This document shows positions 8,707 through 17,713 of a DNA stretch of 64,000 nt, piece after piece (position 1 is the first letter of the stretch; the number at the start of each line of letters is the position of its first letter). A program made the position numbers and the translations under genes. The notes beneath the pieces were generated by a model. It made no database searches and was not told the origin of the DNA. It was given only the letters and a program-made list of their open reading frames with translations. This stretch comes from Fen-1364 sp049515135 (GTDB lineage: Bacteria > Spirochaetota > Spirochaetia > SZUA-6 > Fen-1364), in contig JBEKUJ010000002.1 in NCBI GenBank assembly GCA_049515135.1, positions 248,001-312,000 of the forward strand, given 5' to 3'.

Positions 8707-9602
8707 GCATACTGCTGAACGCGGATACGCGCGTCATTGTCCAGGGGATCACGGGGAGGGACGGGTCCTTTCATGCGCGTTCGATGCGCGAGTATGGAAC
8801 CAGGGTTGTCGGAGGCGTGACCCCCGGCAAAGGCGGCGAAACAGTGGACGGCATCCCTGTGTTCAACACGGTTGCAGACGCAGTCCAGCGCACCGGCGCC
8901 GATTGCACGGTTATCTTTGTACCGGCCCGGTTCGCGGGCGGAGCGCTGCGTGAGGCTGCAGACGCCGGCATACCCCTCATCGCGTGCATCACGGAAGGCA
9001 TTCCAGTCCTGGACATGATCCGCGACGCCCATTACGTCACCGAACGCGGCTGCCGGCTCATCGGCCCGAACTGTCCGGGGCTCATCACCCCGGGGGCCGC
9101 AAAAGTGGGCATCATGCCCGGCAGGATACACATGCCGGGAGGGGTCGGAGTGATCTCGCGCAGCGGCACCCTGACCTATGAGGTGGTCTGGGCCCTCACG
9201 CGCGCCGGGCTGGGTCAGTCCACCTGTATTGGCGTGGGGGGAGATCCGGTCATCGGCACGAGCTTCGTCGAGCTTCTGGCCCTGTTCGAGGCGGATCCCC
9301 AGACCACCGCCGTGGCGCTCATCGGCGAGATCGGGGGGAATGACGAGGAAAGCGCCGCGGAGTATATTTCAAGTTCCATGAAAAAACCCGTCGTCTCCTT
9401 CATTTCCGGCCGCACTGCGCCGCCGGAAAAGAGGATGGGACACGCCGGAGCAATCATCTCCGGGGGCAAAGGCACGGCGGAGCACAAGGTGGCTGCCCTG
9501 CGGGAAGCGGGGGTCCCCGTTGCCGATCGCCCTGACGAGGTGCCCGTCCTCCTCTCCTCCAGGCTGGCGGTCCTGGCGCCCAAAAGTCGCGGGCGCAATT
9601 GA
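8703..9602 (+). CDS. sucD: Succinyl-CoA synthetase alpha subunit
   Basis: CoA-binding and phosphohistidine subunit of succinyl-CoA synthetase. The 299-residue protein begins with the CoA-fold motif VQGITGRDGSFHARSM, contains IGPNCPGLITPG, and has the catalytic phosphohistidine in GHAGAIISGGKGTA (about residue 250). It starts within the sucC stop (ATGA), so the two subunits are probably made in equal amounts. A 36-base gap with an AGGAGGT ribosome binding site leads to sucA. Confidence 0.96.
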   Translation: MSILLNADTRVIVQGITGRDGSFHARSMREYGTRVVGGVTPGKGGETVDGIPVFNTVADAVQRTGADCTVIFVPARFAGGALREAADAGIPLIACITEGIPVLDMIRDAHYVTERGCRLIGPNCPGLITPGAAKVGIMPGRIHMPGGVGVISRSGTLTYEVVWALTRAGLGQSTCIGVGGDPVIGTSFVELLALFEADPQTTAVALIGEIGGNDEESAAEYISSSMKKPVVSFISGRTAPPEKRMGHAGAIISGGKGTAEHKVAALREAGVPVADRPDEVPVLLSSRLAVLAPKSRGRN

Positions 9603-9638
9603 TCGTCATGCAGACCGTACAGGAGGTGCGGTAAGTAT

Positions 9639-12518
9639 ATGAGCGACGCGTCCATTCTTTCGTCAGTCGATATCCAATGGATAGAAGAGCTCCACGAGCG
9701 TTGGCAGGCGGATCCGAAATCCTTGGATCCGCGATGGAACGAGTTCTTCCAGCACCAGGAGGGCAGCCATATCGCGTTGAAAAGGAGGGGCGGAGCCGTC
9801 GCAAGCGATGGTCCCCTTCCCACCGACATGGCGTTCAAGCAGAGCAGGGTGGACAGCCTCCTCTGGGGGTATCGCGACGTGGGCTACCTGTATGCCCACC
9901 TCAATCCCCTGGCGCCGGCCGAGGGGGAGCAGAAGAACTATTACGCCGAACCGGCGCACACGTACGAGCAGCTGACTCTGAGCGAGTTCGGCCTGTCGGA
10001 TACCGACCTTCAAACAGAGTTCTGGGCGGGAAGCGTTTTCTCCCGGTCCAAGATGAAGCTGACCGACATCATCCAGGCGCTGCGTGAGACGTACTGCGGG
10101 GCGGTGGCCGTCGAGTTTCTTCACATCCAGAACAAGCCCATCCGCCGCTGGCTCATTCAGCAGATGGAGTCTGCCCGCAACAAGCCGTCATTCGGCATTG
10201 AGAAGAAGAAGACCATCCTTGACGACCTGCTGACCGCGGAGGAGTTCGAGCATTTCATGCACACCGCCTTCATCGGGCAGAAGCGGTTTTCCCTGGAGGG
10301 CGCGGAGTCAGTCATTCCGGCCCTCCATCACCTGGTGGACAGCTCTCCGGAGATGGGGATCCGGGAGATCATCATGGGAATGACCCACCGCGGCAGGCTC
10401 ACGGTCCTCAACCGCATCCTCAACAAGCCGCCGGTGGAGCTGTTTCGGGAGTTCGAGGGGATCGAGGATCCGGGGGACTTCAGCTCAAGCGGCGACGTCC
10501 GCTATCACCTGGGGTTCCAGACAGAGCACGCACACGCCGACGGCCGTTCGGTCCGCGTGAACCTCGTGGCCAACCCCAGCCATCTCGAATCCGTGGACCC
10601 CGTGGTGGAAGGTATGGCGAGGGCCGTGCAGCGCGAGCGCGGGGATGTCGATCGCAAGGAAATCGTTCCCCTCGTTCTTCACGGGGATGCGGCATTCTCG
10701 GGCCAGGGAATCGTCGAAGAGACCTTCAACCTGTCCACGCTGCGCGGATACAAGACCGGGGGCACAATCCACGTCATCATCAACAACCAGATCGGTTTTA
10801 CCACCTCCGCGCGGGATGCGCGCTCAACCTTCTTCCCCACCGACGTGGCAAAGATGCTTCCCGTTCCAGTTTTCCACGTGAACGGTGATGACCCCGAGGC
10901 GGTTGCGTACACGATGGACCTCGCCGTGCGGTTCCGCCAGACCTTCGGCCGCGACGTGGTTGTCGACGTCTTCTGCTATCGCAAATACGGCCACAACGAA
11001 GGCGACGATCCTTCATTCACTCATCCCTTGATGTACAAGATCATCGAGCGCAAGAAGAGCCAGCCCGGCCTGTATGCCGAGCGGCTGATGGCCGAAGGCA
11101 TCGTCACCAAGGAGGAGACCGAGGCCAGGCGGAGTCAATTCCGGGAATCGCTGAAGAGCGCCCTCCAGGAAGCCCGAACCACGGAGGTCGATGGCCCGGT
11201 GCTCACCCGTGAGCCCAACGCATGGGAGTGGGGGGAGCGCGTGGCCGGCCCTCCGGAAGAAAGCCTCAGGCTCATTGCTGAAAAGCTGACAGCCATTCCC
11301 AGCGGATTTCACGTGCATGCGAAGCTGAAGAGGATCATCGACGAGAAGACCACGCGCCTGGCAAGGGACGGGAGCGTGGACTGGGCCTTTGCGGAGTCCC
11401 TGGCGTTCGGGTCCCTGCTCCTCGAAGGCATACCGGTGCGCCTAAGCGGCCAGGACAGCGCGCGGGGCACGTTCTCCCAGCGTCACCTCGTCTGGTGGGA
11501 TACGGAAACCCTGCTGCCGCAGCCCTACACCCCTCTGGCAAACCTTTCCCCGGACCAGGGCCGGTTCTCCGTGTATGACAGCCCGCTTTCGGAGTACTCC
11601 ATCCTCGGCTTCGAGTACGGCCACGCGCTGGGTCAGCCTCGCTCCCTGGTGATGTGGGAAGCCCAGTACGGAGACTTCTCCAACGGCGGCCAGGTGATTA
11701 TCGACAACTACGTTGCTGCGGGAGAGGCCAAGTGGGGGACCATCAGCGGGATCGTGCTCCTGCTTCCCCATGGCTTCGAAGGACAGGGGCCGGAGCATTC
11801 CAGCGCGCACCTGGAGAGGTTCCTCATGCTGTGCGCGCACAACAACATCCAGGTGTGCAACTGCACAACCCCCGCGCAGTATTTCCACCTTCTGCGCCGG
11901 CAGGTGAAGCGCAGCTTCAGAAAGCCGCTCATCGTCATGACGCCCAAAAGCCTCCTGCGCCACCCCCGGGCTCTCTCCCCCCTCTCCGATCTCTCCCGGG
12001 GCGAGTTCAAGGAGGTGATGGATGACTCGGCACGGCCGGCAAAACCCCGGCGGCTGCTTCTGTGCAGCGGCAAGATCTATTACGACCTCCTCAAGGCCCG
12101 GGAAGATATGGGGGACACCGCCACCGCCATCGTGAGGATCGAGCAGCTGTATCCCTTCCCGGCGCAGATCCTCGCGGACGTCCTGGAAGGCTACCGCTCG
12201 GTACGGGACCGTGTATGGGTCCAGGAAGAGCCGCGCAACAGAGGCGCGTGGATGTTCATGCAGGAAAGGTTCGCCTGCGATCTCCCCGACGTTTCCCTCT
12301 CCTATGTCGGAAGGGATGAGGCAGCCAGCCCGGCAACCGGGTCCCATCAGGTGCATGCCAGGGAGCAGGAAGAGATCCTGCGTGCGGCGCTTGGGGGGAA
12401 CGGAGGAGCCGCGCAGTCGCACGCCGCGGCCCGTTCCCGAAACGGCGGCACAAAGACGGCAGCCAAGGAGTCCAGCAACGGAGGGCGAGCGACGAAAGTA
12501 CGCCACTATGCAAAGTGA
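9639..12518 (+). CDS. sucA: 2-oxoglutarate dehydrogenase E1 component
   Basis: Thiamine-diphosphate enzyme that decarboxylates 2-oxoglutarate and passes the succinyl group to lipoyl-E2. The N-terminal segment WIEELHERWQADPKSLDP resembles the short helix region that contacts E2 in other 2-oxoglutarate dehydrogenases. Typical core motifs follow: GMTHRGRL, the ThDP region HGDAAFSGQG, and YGHNEGDDPSFTHPLMY. Length is 959 residues, near the family norm. The last 40 residues are a Gly/Ala/Ser/Lys-rich tail without recognisable domain. E2 (sucB) follows after 18 bases; no E3 gene is in the window. Confidence 0.95.
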   Translation: MSDASILSSVDIQWIEELHERWQADPKSLDPRWNEFFQHQEGSHIALKRRGGAVASDGPLPTDMAFKQSRVDSLLWGYRDVGYLYAHLNPLAPAEGEQKNYYAEPAHTYEQLTLSEFGLSDTDLQTEFWAGSVFSRSKMKLTDIIQALRETYCGAVAVEFLHIQNKPIRRWLIQQMESARNKPSFGIEKKKTILDDLLTAEEFEHFMHTAFIGQKRFSLEGAESVIPALHHLVDSSPEMGIREIIMGMTHRGRLTVLNRILNKPPVELFREFEGIEDPGDFSSSGDVRYHLGFQTEHAHADGRSVRVNLVANPSHLESVDPVVEGMARAVQRERGDVDRKEIVPLVLHGDAAFSGQGIVEETFNLSTLRGYKTGGTIHVIINNQIGFTTSARDARSTFFPTDVAKMLPVPVFHVNGDDPEAVAYTMDLAVRFRQTFGRDVVVDVFCYRKYGHNEGDDPSFTHPLMYKIIERKKSQPGLYAERLMAEGIVTKEETEARRSQFRESLKSALQEARTTEVDGPVLTREPNAWEWGERVAGPPEESLRLIAEKLTAIPSGFHVHAKLKRIIDEKTTRLARDGSVDWAFAESLAFGSLLLEGIPVRLSGQDSARGTFSQRHLVWWDTETLLPQPYTPLANLSPDQGRFSVYDSPLSEYSILGFEYGHALGQPRSLVMWEAQYGDFSNGGQVIIDNYVAAGEAKWGTISGIVLLLPHGFEGQGPEHSSAHLERFLMLCAHNNIQVCNCTTPAQYFHLLRRQVKRSFRKPLIVMTPKSLLRHPRALSPLSDLSRGEFKEVMDDSARPAKPRRLLLCSGKIYYDLLKAREDMGDTATAIVRIEQLYPFPAQILADVLEGYRSVRDRVWVQEEPRNRGAWMFMQERFACDLPDVSLSYVGRDEAASPATGSHQVHAREQEEILRAALGGNGGAAQSHAAARSRNGGTKTAAKESSNGGRATKVRHYAK

Positions 12519-12536
12519 CGCGCCAGAGGTGAAGAA

Positions 12537-13730
12537 GTGAAGCTGGAGATAAAAATACCGAGTGTCGGTGAATCGGTGACGCAGGGCATCATCTCTGCCT
12601 GGCTGAAAGCAGAGGGAGATTTCGTGGAAGAGGGCGCCGACCTGCTGGAGCTGGAAACAGACAAGGCCAACGTGACAGTTCCTGCCCCTGCAACCGGGGT
12701 CGTCTCCATGACAGTCAAGCCGGGAACCGAAGTCACCATCGGGCAGGTGGTGGGCTTCATAGATTCGGAGGCAAAGCCGGGAGCCGCGGCGCCCGCCAGA
12801 GCCGCGCCGGCTGCCGAGGCCGCCTCTTCAGCGCCGGCCCCAAACAAGCCTGCCCCGTCTGCGGCGCCGGCTCCTGCGCCAATCGCGCCGGCCCCATCAA
12901 GAACCGCGCCTGCAGCGCCCGCGCCGGCCGTCTCCGCTCCTCCCGCGGCGGCCGCGCCCCCTGAACCCGATGCCCGGCCAGTTGCAGCCCCAAAGCCGAA
13001 GGCAGCAACGGGAAACGGCTCCGCGCCCCCCACGCGCGCGCCCATGAGCTCGCTGCGCAAGCGGATTGCGCAGAGGCTCATCGAGGCGCAGCACTCCACG
13101 GCATCGCTGTCGACCTTCAACGAGGTGAACATGAAGAACATCATGGACCTCCGCAGCCGCTACCGGGAGGACTTCGAGCGGATCCACGGGGTCAAGCTGG
13201 GCTTCACCTCCTTCTTCGTCAAAGCCGCCTGCCGCGCCCTGGCCGAGTTTCCGATGGTCAACGCCAGCATCGACGGCGAAGAGATCGTCTACTACAATAC
13301 GTACGACATAGGCGTTGCCGTCTCCACTGATCGAGGACTCGTTGTTCCCGTGGTCAGGGGAGCGGACCGGCTGAGCATCGCGCAGCTCGAAGCCGCGATA
13401 GCGGACCTGGCTTCCCGGGCGCGGGATCGGAAAGTGCTCCCCGACGAGCTGGCTGGCGGCACGTTCTCCATCACCAACGGCGGGGTGTTCGGTTCCCTCC
13501 TTTCCACCCCGCTCCTGAACTATCCGCAGTCGGCCATCCTGGGCATGCACTCCATTCAGAAGCGTCCCGTGGTGGAGGAAAACGCCGCGGAGACCATTGT
13601 CATCCGCCCGATGATGTACGTGGCCCTCACGTATGATCACCGGCTCATCGATGGAAAAGAGGCGGTCAGCTTCCTCCGAAGGGTCAAGGACCTGGTGGAG
13701 GACCCCTGGCGGCTTCTCATAGAAGTGTGA
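12537..13730 (+). CDS. sucB: 2-oxoglutarate dehydrogenase E2 (dihydrolipoyl succinyltransferase) lacking the subunit-binding domain
   Basis: Transfers succinyl from the lipoyl arm to CoA. Residues 1-76 are one lipoyl domain with lipoyl Lys43 in ELETDKANV. Residues about 80-165 are a long Ala/Pro linker. The catalytic domain starts near SSLRKRIAQRLIEAQ and ends with the active-site His in YDHRLIDGKEA. The roughly 35-residue peripheral subunit-binding domain that normally lies between lipoyl and catalytic domains, and docks E3, is not visible. Start is a GTG after AGAGGTGAAGAA. Succinyl rather than acetyl specificity is inferred from the sucA context. Confidence 0.9.
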   Translation: MKLEIKIPSVGESVTQGIISAWLKAEGDFVEEGADLLELETDKANVTVPAPATGVVSMTVKPGTEVTIGQVVGFIDSEAKPGAAAPARAAPAAEAASSAPAPNKPAPSAAPAPAPIAPAPSRTAPAAPAPAVSAPPAAAAPPEPDARPVAAPKPKAATGNGSAPPTRAPMSSLRKRIAQRLIEAQHSTASLSTFNEVNMKNIMDLRSRYREDFERIHGVKLGFTSFFVKAACRALAEFPMVNASIDGEEIVYYNTYDIGVAVSTDRGLVVPVVRGADRLSIAQLEAAIADLASRARDRKVLPDELAGGTFSITNGGVFGSLLSTPLLNYPQSAILGMHSIQKRPVVEENAAETIVIRPMMYVALTYDHRLIDGKEAVSFLRRVKDLVEDPWRLLIEV

Positions 13731-13745
13731 CGAAGGGGATGCACC

Positions 13746-14900
13746 ATGAGCGTGGACACAGGGACCTACTCCAAAGGGCTGGAAGGGATCATCGCCGACG
13801 AGACCACTGTTTCGCGGATCGATGGTCAGAAGGGCAAGCTCTACTACCGGGGCTATGCCATCGAGGACCTTGCCGCGCACTCGGACTTTGAAGAGGTCAC
13901 CTACCTTCTGCTGTATGAGAGGCTGCCGACGAAAGGCGAGCTACCGGCCTGGCGCAGGCGCATGCGGGCAAGCCGCGACATTCCGACCCAGATCAGGGAG
14001 ATGATCCGCGCCTTTCCCGTGAGCGCTCACCCCATGCAGCTGCTCCAGTCCGTCATGGCGTACATGTCGAGCTACGTCGAGCACCGCATCCAGCACTCCG
14101 CAACGTGTAATTGCCGCGACACGCTGCACCAGGTGGTGCAGACGGCCAGCGTGGTTGCCGCATATCAGCGGTGCCGTGAGAACAAAGAGTACGTTCCCCC
14201 GCTGACGGACCGTTCTCACGGCGCCAACTTCCTGTACATGGTGCGCGGGAAGGAGCCCGAGGAGTATGAGGGCCGCATCATGGACACCTGCCTCGTGCTG
14301 CACGCAGAGCATGAGTTCAACGCCTCCACCTTCACCGCGCGGCTGGTTGCATCCACGCTTTCCACCTGCTACTGCAGCATCTCTGCGGCAATGGGCGCCC
14401 TGTACGGGTCTCTCCATGGAGGAGCGAACGAACGCGTCATGGACATGGTGGAAGAAATAGGCTCCAAAGAGCGGGTGGATGCCTGGCTGGACAAAGCGCT
14501 GGCTGAGAAGCGCAAGGTCATGGGCATGGGCCACCGGGAGTACAAGGTCAAGGACCCGCGCTCATATGTGATGGAAGAGTTCCTCAAGGAGCTTACGGAG
14601 AAAAAGGGTGATCCCCGCTACTATGAAATTCTCAAGGAGATCGAGAGGCAGTTCCGCGAACGGATGGAAGAGAAGGGAAAGCCCATCTACCCCAACGTGG
14701 ATTTCTTCTCCGGGGCTGTCTACACGATGCTCGGGCTGCCCACGATTCTCTTCACGCCCATCTTCGCCATGGCCCGCGTGGCCGGGTGGCTTGCCCACGT
14801 GCTGGAGCAGCGAAAGGACAACCGGATCTACCGTCCGGAGAGTCTCTACAGGGGTCCGGCTCCTCGGCCGTGGATCCCCGTCGATCAGAGAAACGATTAG
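13746..14900 (+). CDS. gltA: Citrate synthase
   Basis: Condenses oxaloacetate and acetyl-CoA into citrate. The 384-residue protein has the catalytic triad regions of the family: His in GSLHGGANE, His in MGMGHREYK, and Asp in NVDFFSGAVY, plus the C-terminal LEQRKDNRIYRP stretch that binds CoA and substrate. It follows sucB by 15 bases and ends the TCA operon. Its last four bases overlap the end of the convergent methyltransferase gene. A 2-methylcitrate synthase role is less likely in this setting. Confidence 0.93.
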   Translation: MSVDTGTYSKGLEGIIADETTVSRIDGQKGKLYYRGYAIEDLAAHSDFEEVTYLLLYERLPTKGELPAWRRRMRASRDIPTQIREMIRAFPVSAHPMQLLQSVMAYMSSYVEHRIQHSATCNCRDTLHQVVQTASVVAAYQRCRENKEYVPPLTDRSHGANFLYMVRGKEPEEYEGRIMDTCLVLHAEHEFNASTFTARLVASTLSTCYCSISAAMGALYGSLHGGANERVMDMVEEIGSKERVDAWLDKALAEKRKVMGMGHREYKVKDPRSYVMEEFLKELTEKKGDPRYYEILKEIERQFRERMEEKGKPIYPNVDFFSGAVYTMLGLPTILFTPIFAMARVAGWLAHVLEQRKDNRIYRPESLYRGPAPRPWIPVDQRND

Positions 14901-15427
14901 CGCTTTTGCATGACGGCTGAATAGACCCGCCTGTGGTATTGGCTGGGCCTGGTCTCCAGCAGGCGCGCGGGGGAAAACCCGGCCGCGCCCGCAATCCTGG
15001 CCAGACGACTGTAGGGGACCGGGTGCGGGACCCACGGGTTGGGCAGCTCGATGTCGTATTCGACAACAACAAGGCATCCCCCAGACGCGAGCCAGGTATG
15101 CACCATGCGCAGGACTCCTTCGGCGTCTCGCTGGAAGTGCAGCGAGTTGGCCATGATGATCCCATCGAGACCCGATACGCCGGAGAGGGAGGTGAAGTCG
15201 GCCGTCTCAAGCACGATATCGAGCTTCGGGAATTGGGCGCGCATGATGCGTCCCTGCTCTGCAAGGGCCTTTGCGTCCCTGTCCACGGAGAGAATCCTCC
15301 CCTCCCCGCCCAGGAGCTCCGCCAGGGCAATCGTGAAAGCCCCTGTCCCGGACCCGAGGTCCGCCCACGAGCCGCCTCCGGGTCCGACCGCGCCGCGGAG
15401 CAGCGAAAGGTGGTCATCACGCGTCAC
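14897..15427 (-). CDS. Class I SAM-dependent methyltransferase
   Basis: A 176-residue methyltransferase of unknown substrate. Motif I is WADLGSGTGAFTIALA near the N-terminus, followed by the acidic SVDRD at the end of strand 2 and LDGIIMANSLHF as the post-II/IV region. It is short and lacks an obvious substrate-recognition extension, resembling small UbiE/type-11 methyltransferases. It converges on citrate synthase with a four-base overlap, so it is not part of the TCA operon. Confidence 0.75.
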   Translation of the reverse strand: MTRDDHLSLLRGAVGPGGGSWADLGSGTGAFTIALAELLGGEGRILSVDRDAKALAEQGRIMRAQFPKLDIVLETADFTSLSGVSGLDGIIMANSLHFQRDAEGVLRMVHTWLASGGCLVVVEYDIELPNPWVPHPVPYSRLARIAGAAGFSPARLLETRPSQYHRRVYSAVMQKR

Positions 15428-15461
15428 GCGAGCGATCCGGGCGAATGCTGAGCCGGCATGC

Positions 15462-15467
15462 TATAAT
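15462..15467 (+). promoter_or_regulatory. TATAAT -10 box for the 15490 gene
   Basis: A perfect TATAAT lies 22 bases before the ATG at 15490. An in-frame ATG at 15445 would put this box inside the coding region, which is one reason I prefer the 15490 start. No convincing -35 box is present. Confidence 0.4.
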
Positions 15468-15489
15468 AGTACTGAGGTTCCAGAAGGAA

Positions 15490-15906
15490 ATGCTGGCGGA
15501 GATTCGCGGCGCGCGCCAGATCCCCGGAGAGGGATTCCGTCGATGGTTCACCGATGAGTACTTTGACCTTATCGCGTGGTACGACGGTCCCAGCCCTTCC
15601 GACGCGGCGACCGGGCCAATAAAGGCGTTGAAGGGCTTTCAACTCTGCTACGACAAGACCGGCAGGGAACGAGCCCTCACGTGGACCCGGGAGCACGGCT
15701 TCCAGCACAACCGGATTGATTCAGGAGAGGTTCCCGGTCATGCCAAGATGACGCCGGTCATAATCGCGGATGGCGAGTTCAGCAAAGACACGGTAGCCGA
15801 GCTTTTTCGCAAAGAGGCAGCCCGGATTGATCCGGCTCTGGCCGGGTTCGTCTATGCGGCCGTGAAGGCCTACCCGCGCAGGCCCGTGCCCCCCGACTCT
15901 CGGTGA
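15490..15906 (+). CDS. Conserved-looking hypothetical protein, unknown function
   Basis: A 138-residue soluble protein that I do not recognise. It has regular soluble-protein composition, an aromatic-rich N-terminal half (RRWFTDEYFDLIAWYDG), the patch GFQLCYDKTGRERALTW, then RIDSGEVPGHAKMTP and a C-terminal helix ending FVYAAVKAYPR. There is no signal peptide or membrane segment. The repeated HNRID/GEVPG and MTPVIIADGEF strings look like conserved active or binding loops. Start is the ATG at 15490, just downstream of a TATAAT. A dispersed hairpin repeat begins five bases after its stop codon. Confidence 0.6.
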   Translation: MLAEIRGARQIPGEGFRRWFTDEYFDLIAWYDGPSPSDAATGPIKALKGFQLCYDKTGRERALTWTREHGFQHNRIDSGEVPGHAKMTPVIIADGEFSKDTVAELFRKEAARIDPALAGFVYAAVKAYPRRPVPPDSR

Positions 15907-15910
15907 CTAT

Positions 15911-15993
15911 GGTCGGCCTTTCGGCCATCCCCGCAAGGACAACGTGCTCTGGGCTCGCTTTCGCGCATCCCTGCGCTCGCTCGCCCTCCGACC
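15911..15993 (+). repeat. Compound-hairpin intergenic repeat, copy a
   Basis: Block 1 GGTCGGCCTTTCGGCC (15911-15926) matches the copies at 19561, 34643 (inverted) and 54253 (inverted). Its first six bases can pair with CCGACC at 15988-15993 to form an outer stem. The interior is more diverged than in the other copies. It fills the gap between two convergent genes, so it could act as a bidirectional RNA end signal. Confidence 0.5.
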
Positions 15994-16000
15994 TCCCTGT

Positions 16001-16243
16001 CTAGGCGTGTACGTTGATGCTATTGACGATCTGGCGCCCTGCAGAATGCAGAGCCGCCGCTCTCTCCGCCTTTACACGGTCGCTGTCCGAGCGGACGTTC
16101 CCTTTGAGGATAACCACTTCCTTTGCCCGCGGCCACACGCCCTTCTTCTCCACGCTGACGATGATATGGCCCGCTCCCTCTATGGTCGGATCATCGTTGA
16201 TGACTTTGAGGATTTCGTTCTGAACCGTGTTCGCATCGCGCAT
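16001..16243 (-). CDS. BON-domain small protein
   Basis: An 80-residue protein made of essentially one BON domain: N-terminal helix (VQNEILKVINDDPTI), strand IIVSVEKKGVW, strand EVVILKGNV, helix SDRVKAERAAALHSAG and the closing VNSINV. BON domains usually bind phospholipid or membranes, often in stress or envelope proteins, but this one has no signal peptide, so it is probably cytoplasmic. Start is the ATG at 16243 after AGGGGG; an upstream in-frame extension to 16375 is Pro/Arg-rich and lacks a ribosome binding site. Function unknown. Confidence 0.7.
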   Translation of the reverse strand: MRDANTVQNEILKVINDDPTIEGAGHIIVSVEKKGVWPRAKEVVILKGNVRSDSDRVKAERAAALHSAGRQIVNSINVHA

Positions 16244-16453
16244 CTCACTACCCCCTGGCGCGGCAGCGCCTGTCACGCAACGGTGACCAGTGGGATGGGG
16301 CGGGACCCGTGGCAGTGGTTGGCAGAACACGAAGAACACCCGCGGGAGCGCGCTCGTGGCTGGTACCGCGCGCATCCTGATTGTACACCCCCCGGGACCG
16401 GATGTACAGGGCGGATTGAGCGCGCTGGGCGGAAGGGCCGGACGGCAGCAAGC

Positions 16454-17710
16454 CTACAAGGAGGGAGGCTCGTCCGTGATCAGCCTCTCGGCACGCGTCA
16501 GCTCGAACACGGTGCGAAGAAGCTCCGCGTCTTCCGGCGTCTGCGTTATCCCCCGTCGCTCGAACATCCTTTTCTGGATGAGGATGGCCTGGTCCACGGG
16601 ACATTCGGTGATCTGGCCGAAGGCCCGGGCATAGTTGCAGAAGCTGGGAACATTGGAACCGATGAACCCGTAGAGCATGCTGGAAACACCGATGATCTTT
16701 CCGGTGAAGATGCTCGTATTGATGGCGCTCTTGGCGTAGTCGCCGATGACGCACCCCAGGAACTGCATCCCTGTGTCGACGCGCCTGTGGTGAAACTCCA
16801 GGCGCACCTCCCCGTAGGTGTTCTTCAGGTCGCTGTTGCTCGTGCCTGCCCCGAGGTTCACCCAGGAGCCGACGTACGAATGCCCGAGAAAGCCGTGGTG
16901 CTGCTTGTTCGTATAGCTCTCGATGATGCTCGCTTCGACCTCGCCGCCGATCTTGCACGTCTCACCCACGCAGACGTTCTCCTTCAGAGAGGCTCTCTCG
17001 ATCACGCGTGAGTGCGCCCCGACATGAACGGGGCCTTCGAAATAGGCGAAATCCCTGATCTCTACATCCTGCTCAAGGACCACGGGCCCATCGTGAGTGT
17101 GAAAGACCGCGCTGTCCGCTATGCTGGCGTTTTCCGCGGCAAAAACGCCCGGCTTCAGCTCCCGGTATGCGCGCCTGCCGAGTCGATGCCGGATATTTGT
17201 CTGGAAGAGCGGCTCCAGATACTTCACCACTTCGAACTGGTGGTCGAAGGTGTGGAAAAGTTCCTCCTCATGGAGAGGCAGCTTCAGCTCAAGAAGCCAT
17301 GGCGTGACGTTCTCCGACGTCAGAGGACGGGGGATTGCCGTCCCGGACGGCAGGAAGGCCGCCGACACTCGGCCGCCGGCCGTTGCAACGAACGGCCGGC
17401 CTTCGCAGGAAAGCTCGCGGAACTTCTGCGCGTACCGGGTGTCGGGAACGATGGATGCGTTGAGAAACAGCTTCGGCCCGTCACCCGGCGCCCCGGCGGG
17501 ATACAGCCGGGCCGTCAGCTTGCCCAGGTAGCCTCGCACCACCCAGGACGGCGGCGCCCCGGCCGCCTCTGCGGCTATCTCATAGAGGGTCGTGCACGCG
17601 CACGTAACGGCAAAGGCCGGGCGCGTCAGGGCAATGGGGTTCATGTCGGCAAGCAGGTGGTCCTCAAAGAGGACAATCCGGGTTGCCTCAGCGGTGTCCG
17701 TGGTTGCCAT
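16454..17710 (-). CDS. GlmU-like sugar nucleotidyltransferase / acyltransferase, alternative type
   Basis: A 418-residue protein with a degenerate nucleotidyltransferase-like N-terminus (IVLFEDHLLADMNPIALTRP) and a C-terminal left-handed beta-helix (hexapeptide repeats around HVGAHSRVIERASLKENVCVG and GHSYVGSWVNLGAGTSNSDL). This matches the alternative bacterial GlmU family, thought to supply glucosamine-1-phosphate acetylation and UDP-GlcNAc synthesis for the cell wall. It lies three bases downstream of glmS on the same strand, which strongly supports an amino-sugar role. The canonical GlmU pyrophosphorylase motif is not obvious, as is usual in this family. Confidence 0.8.
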   Translation of the reverse strand: MATTDTAEATRIVLFEDHLLADMNPIALTRPAFAVTCACTTLYEIAAEAAGAPPSWVVRGYLGKLTARLYPAGAPGDGPKLFLNASIVPDTRYAQKFRELSCEGRPFVATAGGRVSAAFLPSGTAIPRPLTSENVTPWLLELKLPLHEEELFHTFDHQFEVVKYLEPLFQTNIRHRLGRRAYRELKPGVFAAENASIADSAVFHTHDGPVVLEQDVEIRDFAYFEGPVHVGAHSRVIERASLKENVCVGETCKIGGEVEASIIESYTNKQHHGFLGHSYVGSWVNLGAGTSNSDLKNTYGEVRLEFHHRRVDTGMQFLGCVIGDYAKSAINTSIFTGKIIGVSSMLYGFIGSNVPSFCNYARAFGQITECPVDQAILIQKRMFERRGITQTPEDAELLRTVFELTRAERLITDEPPSL

Positions 17711-17713
17711 GCC

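Noticed and set aside
16378..16406. TGTACA pair as an operator.
   Set aside because: The two copies are separated by unrelated GC-rich sequence and no regulator gene is adjacent.
16376..16453. Possible small SRP RNA: GGCGGAAGGG followed by GGCAGCAAGCC.
   Set aside because: The GGAA loop is not followed at the right distance by the conserved AGCAGCC, and the flanking helix does not pair well.
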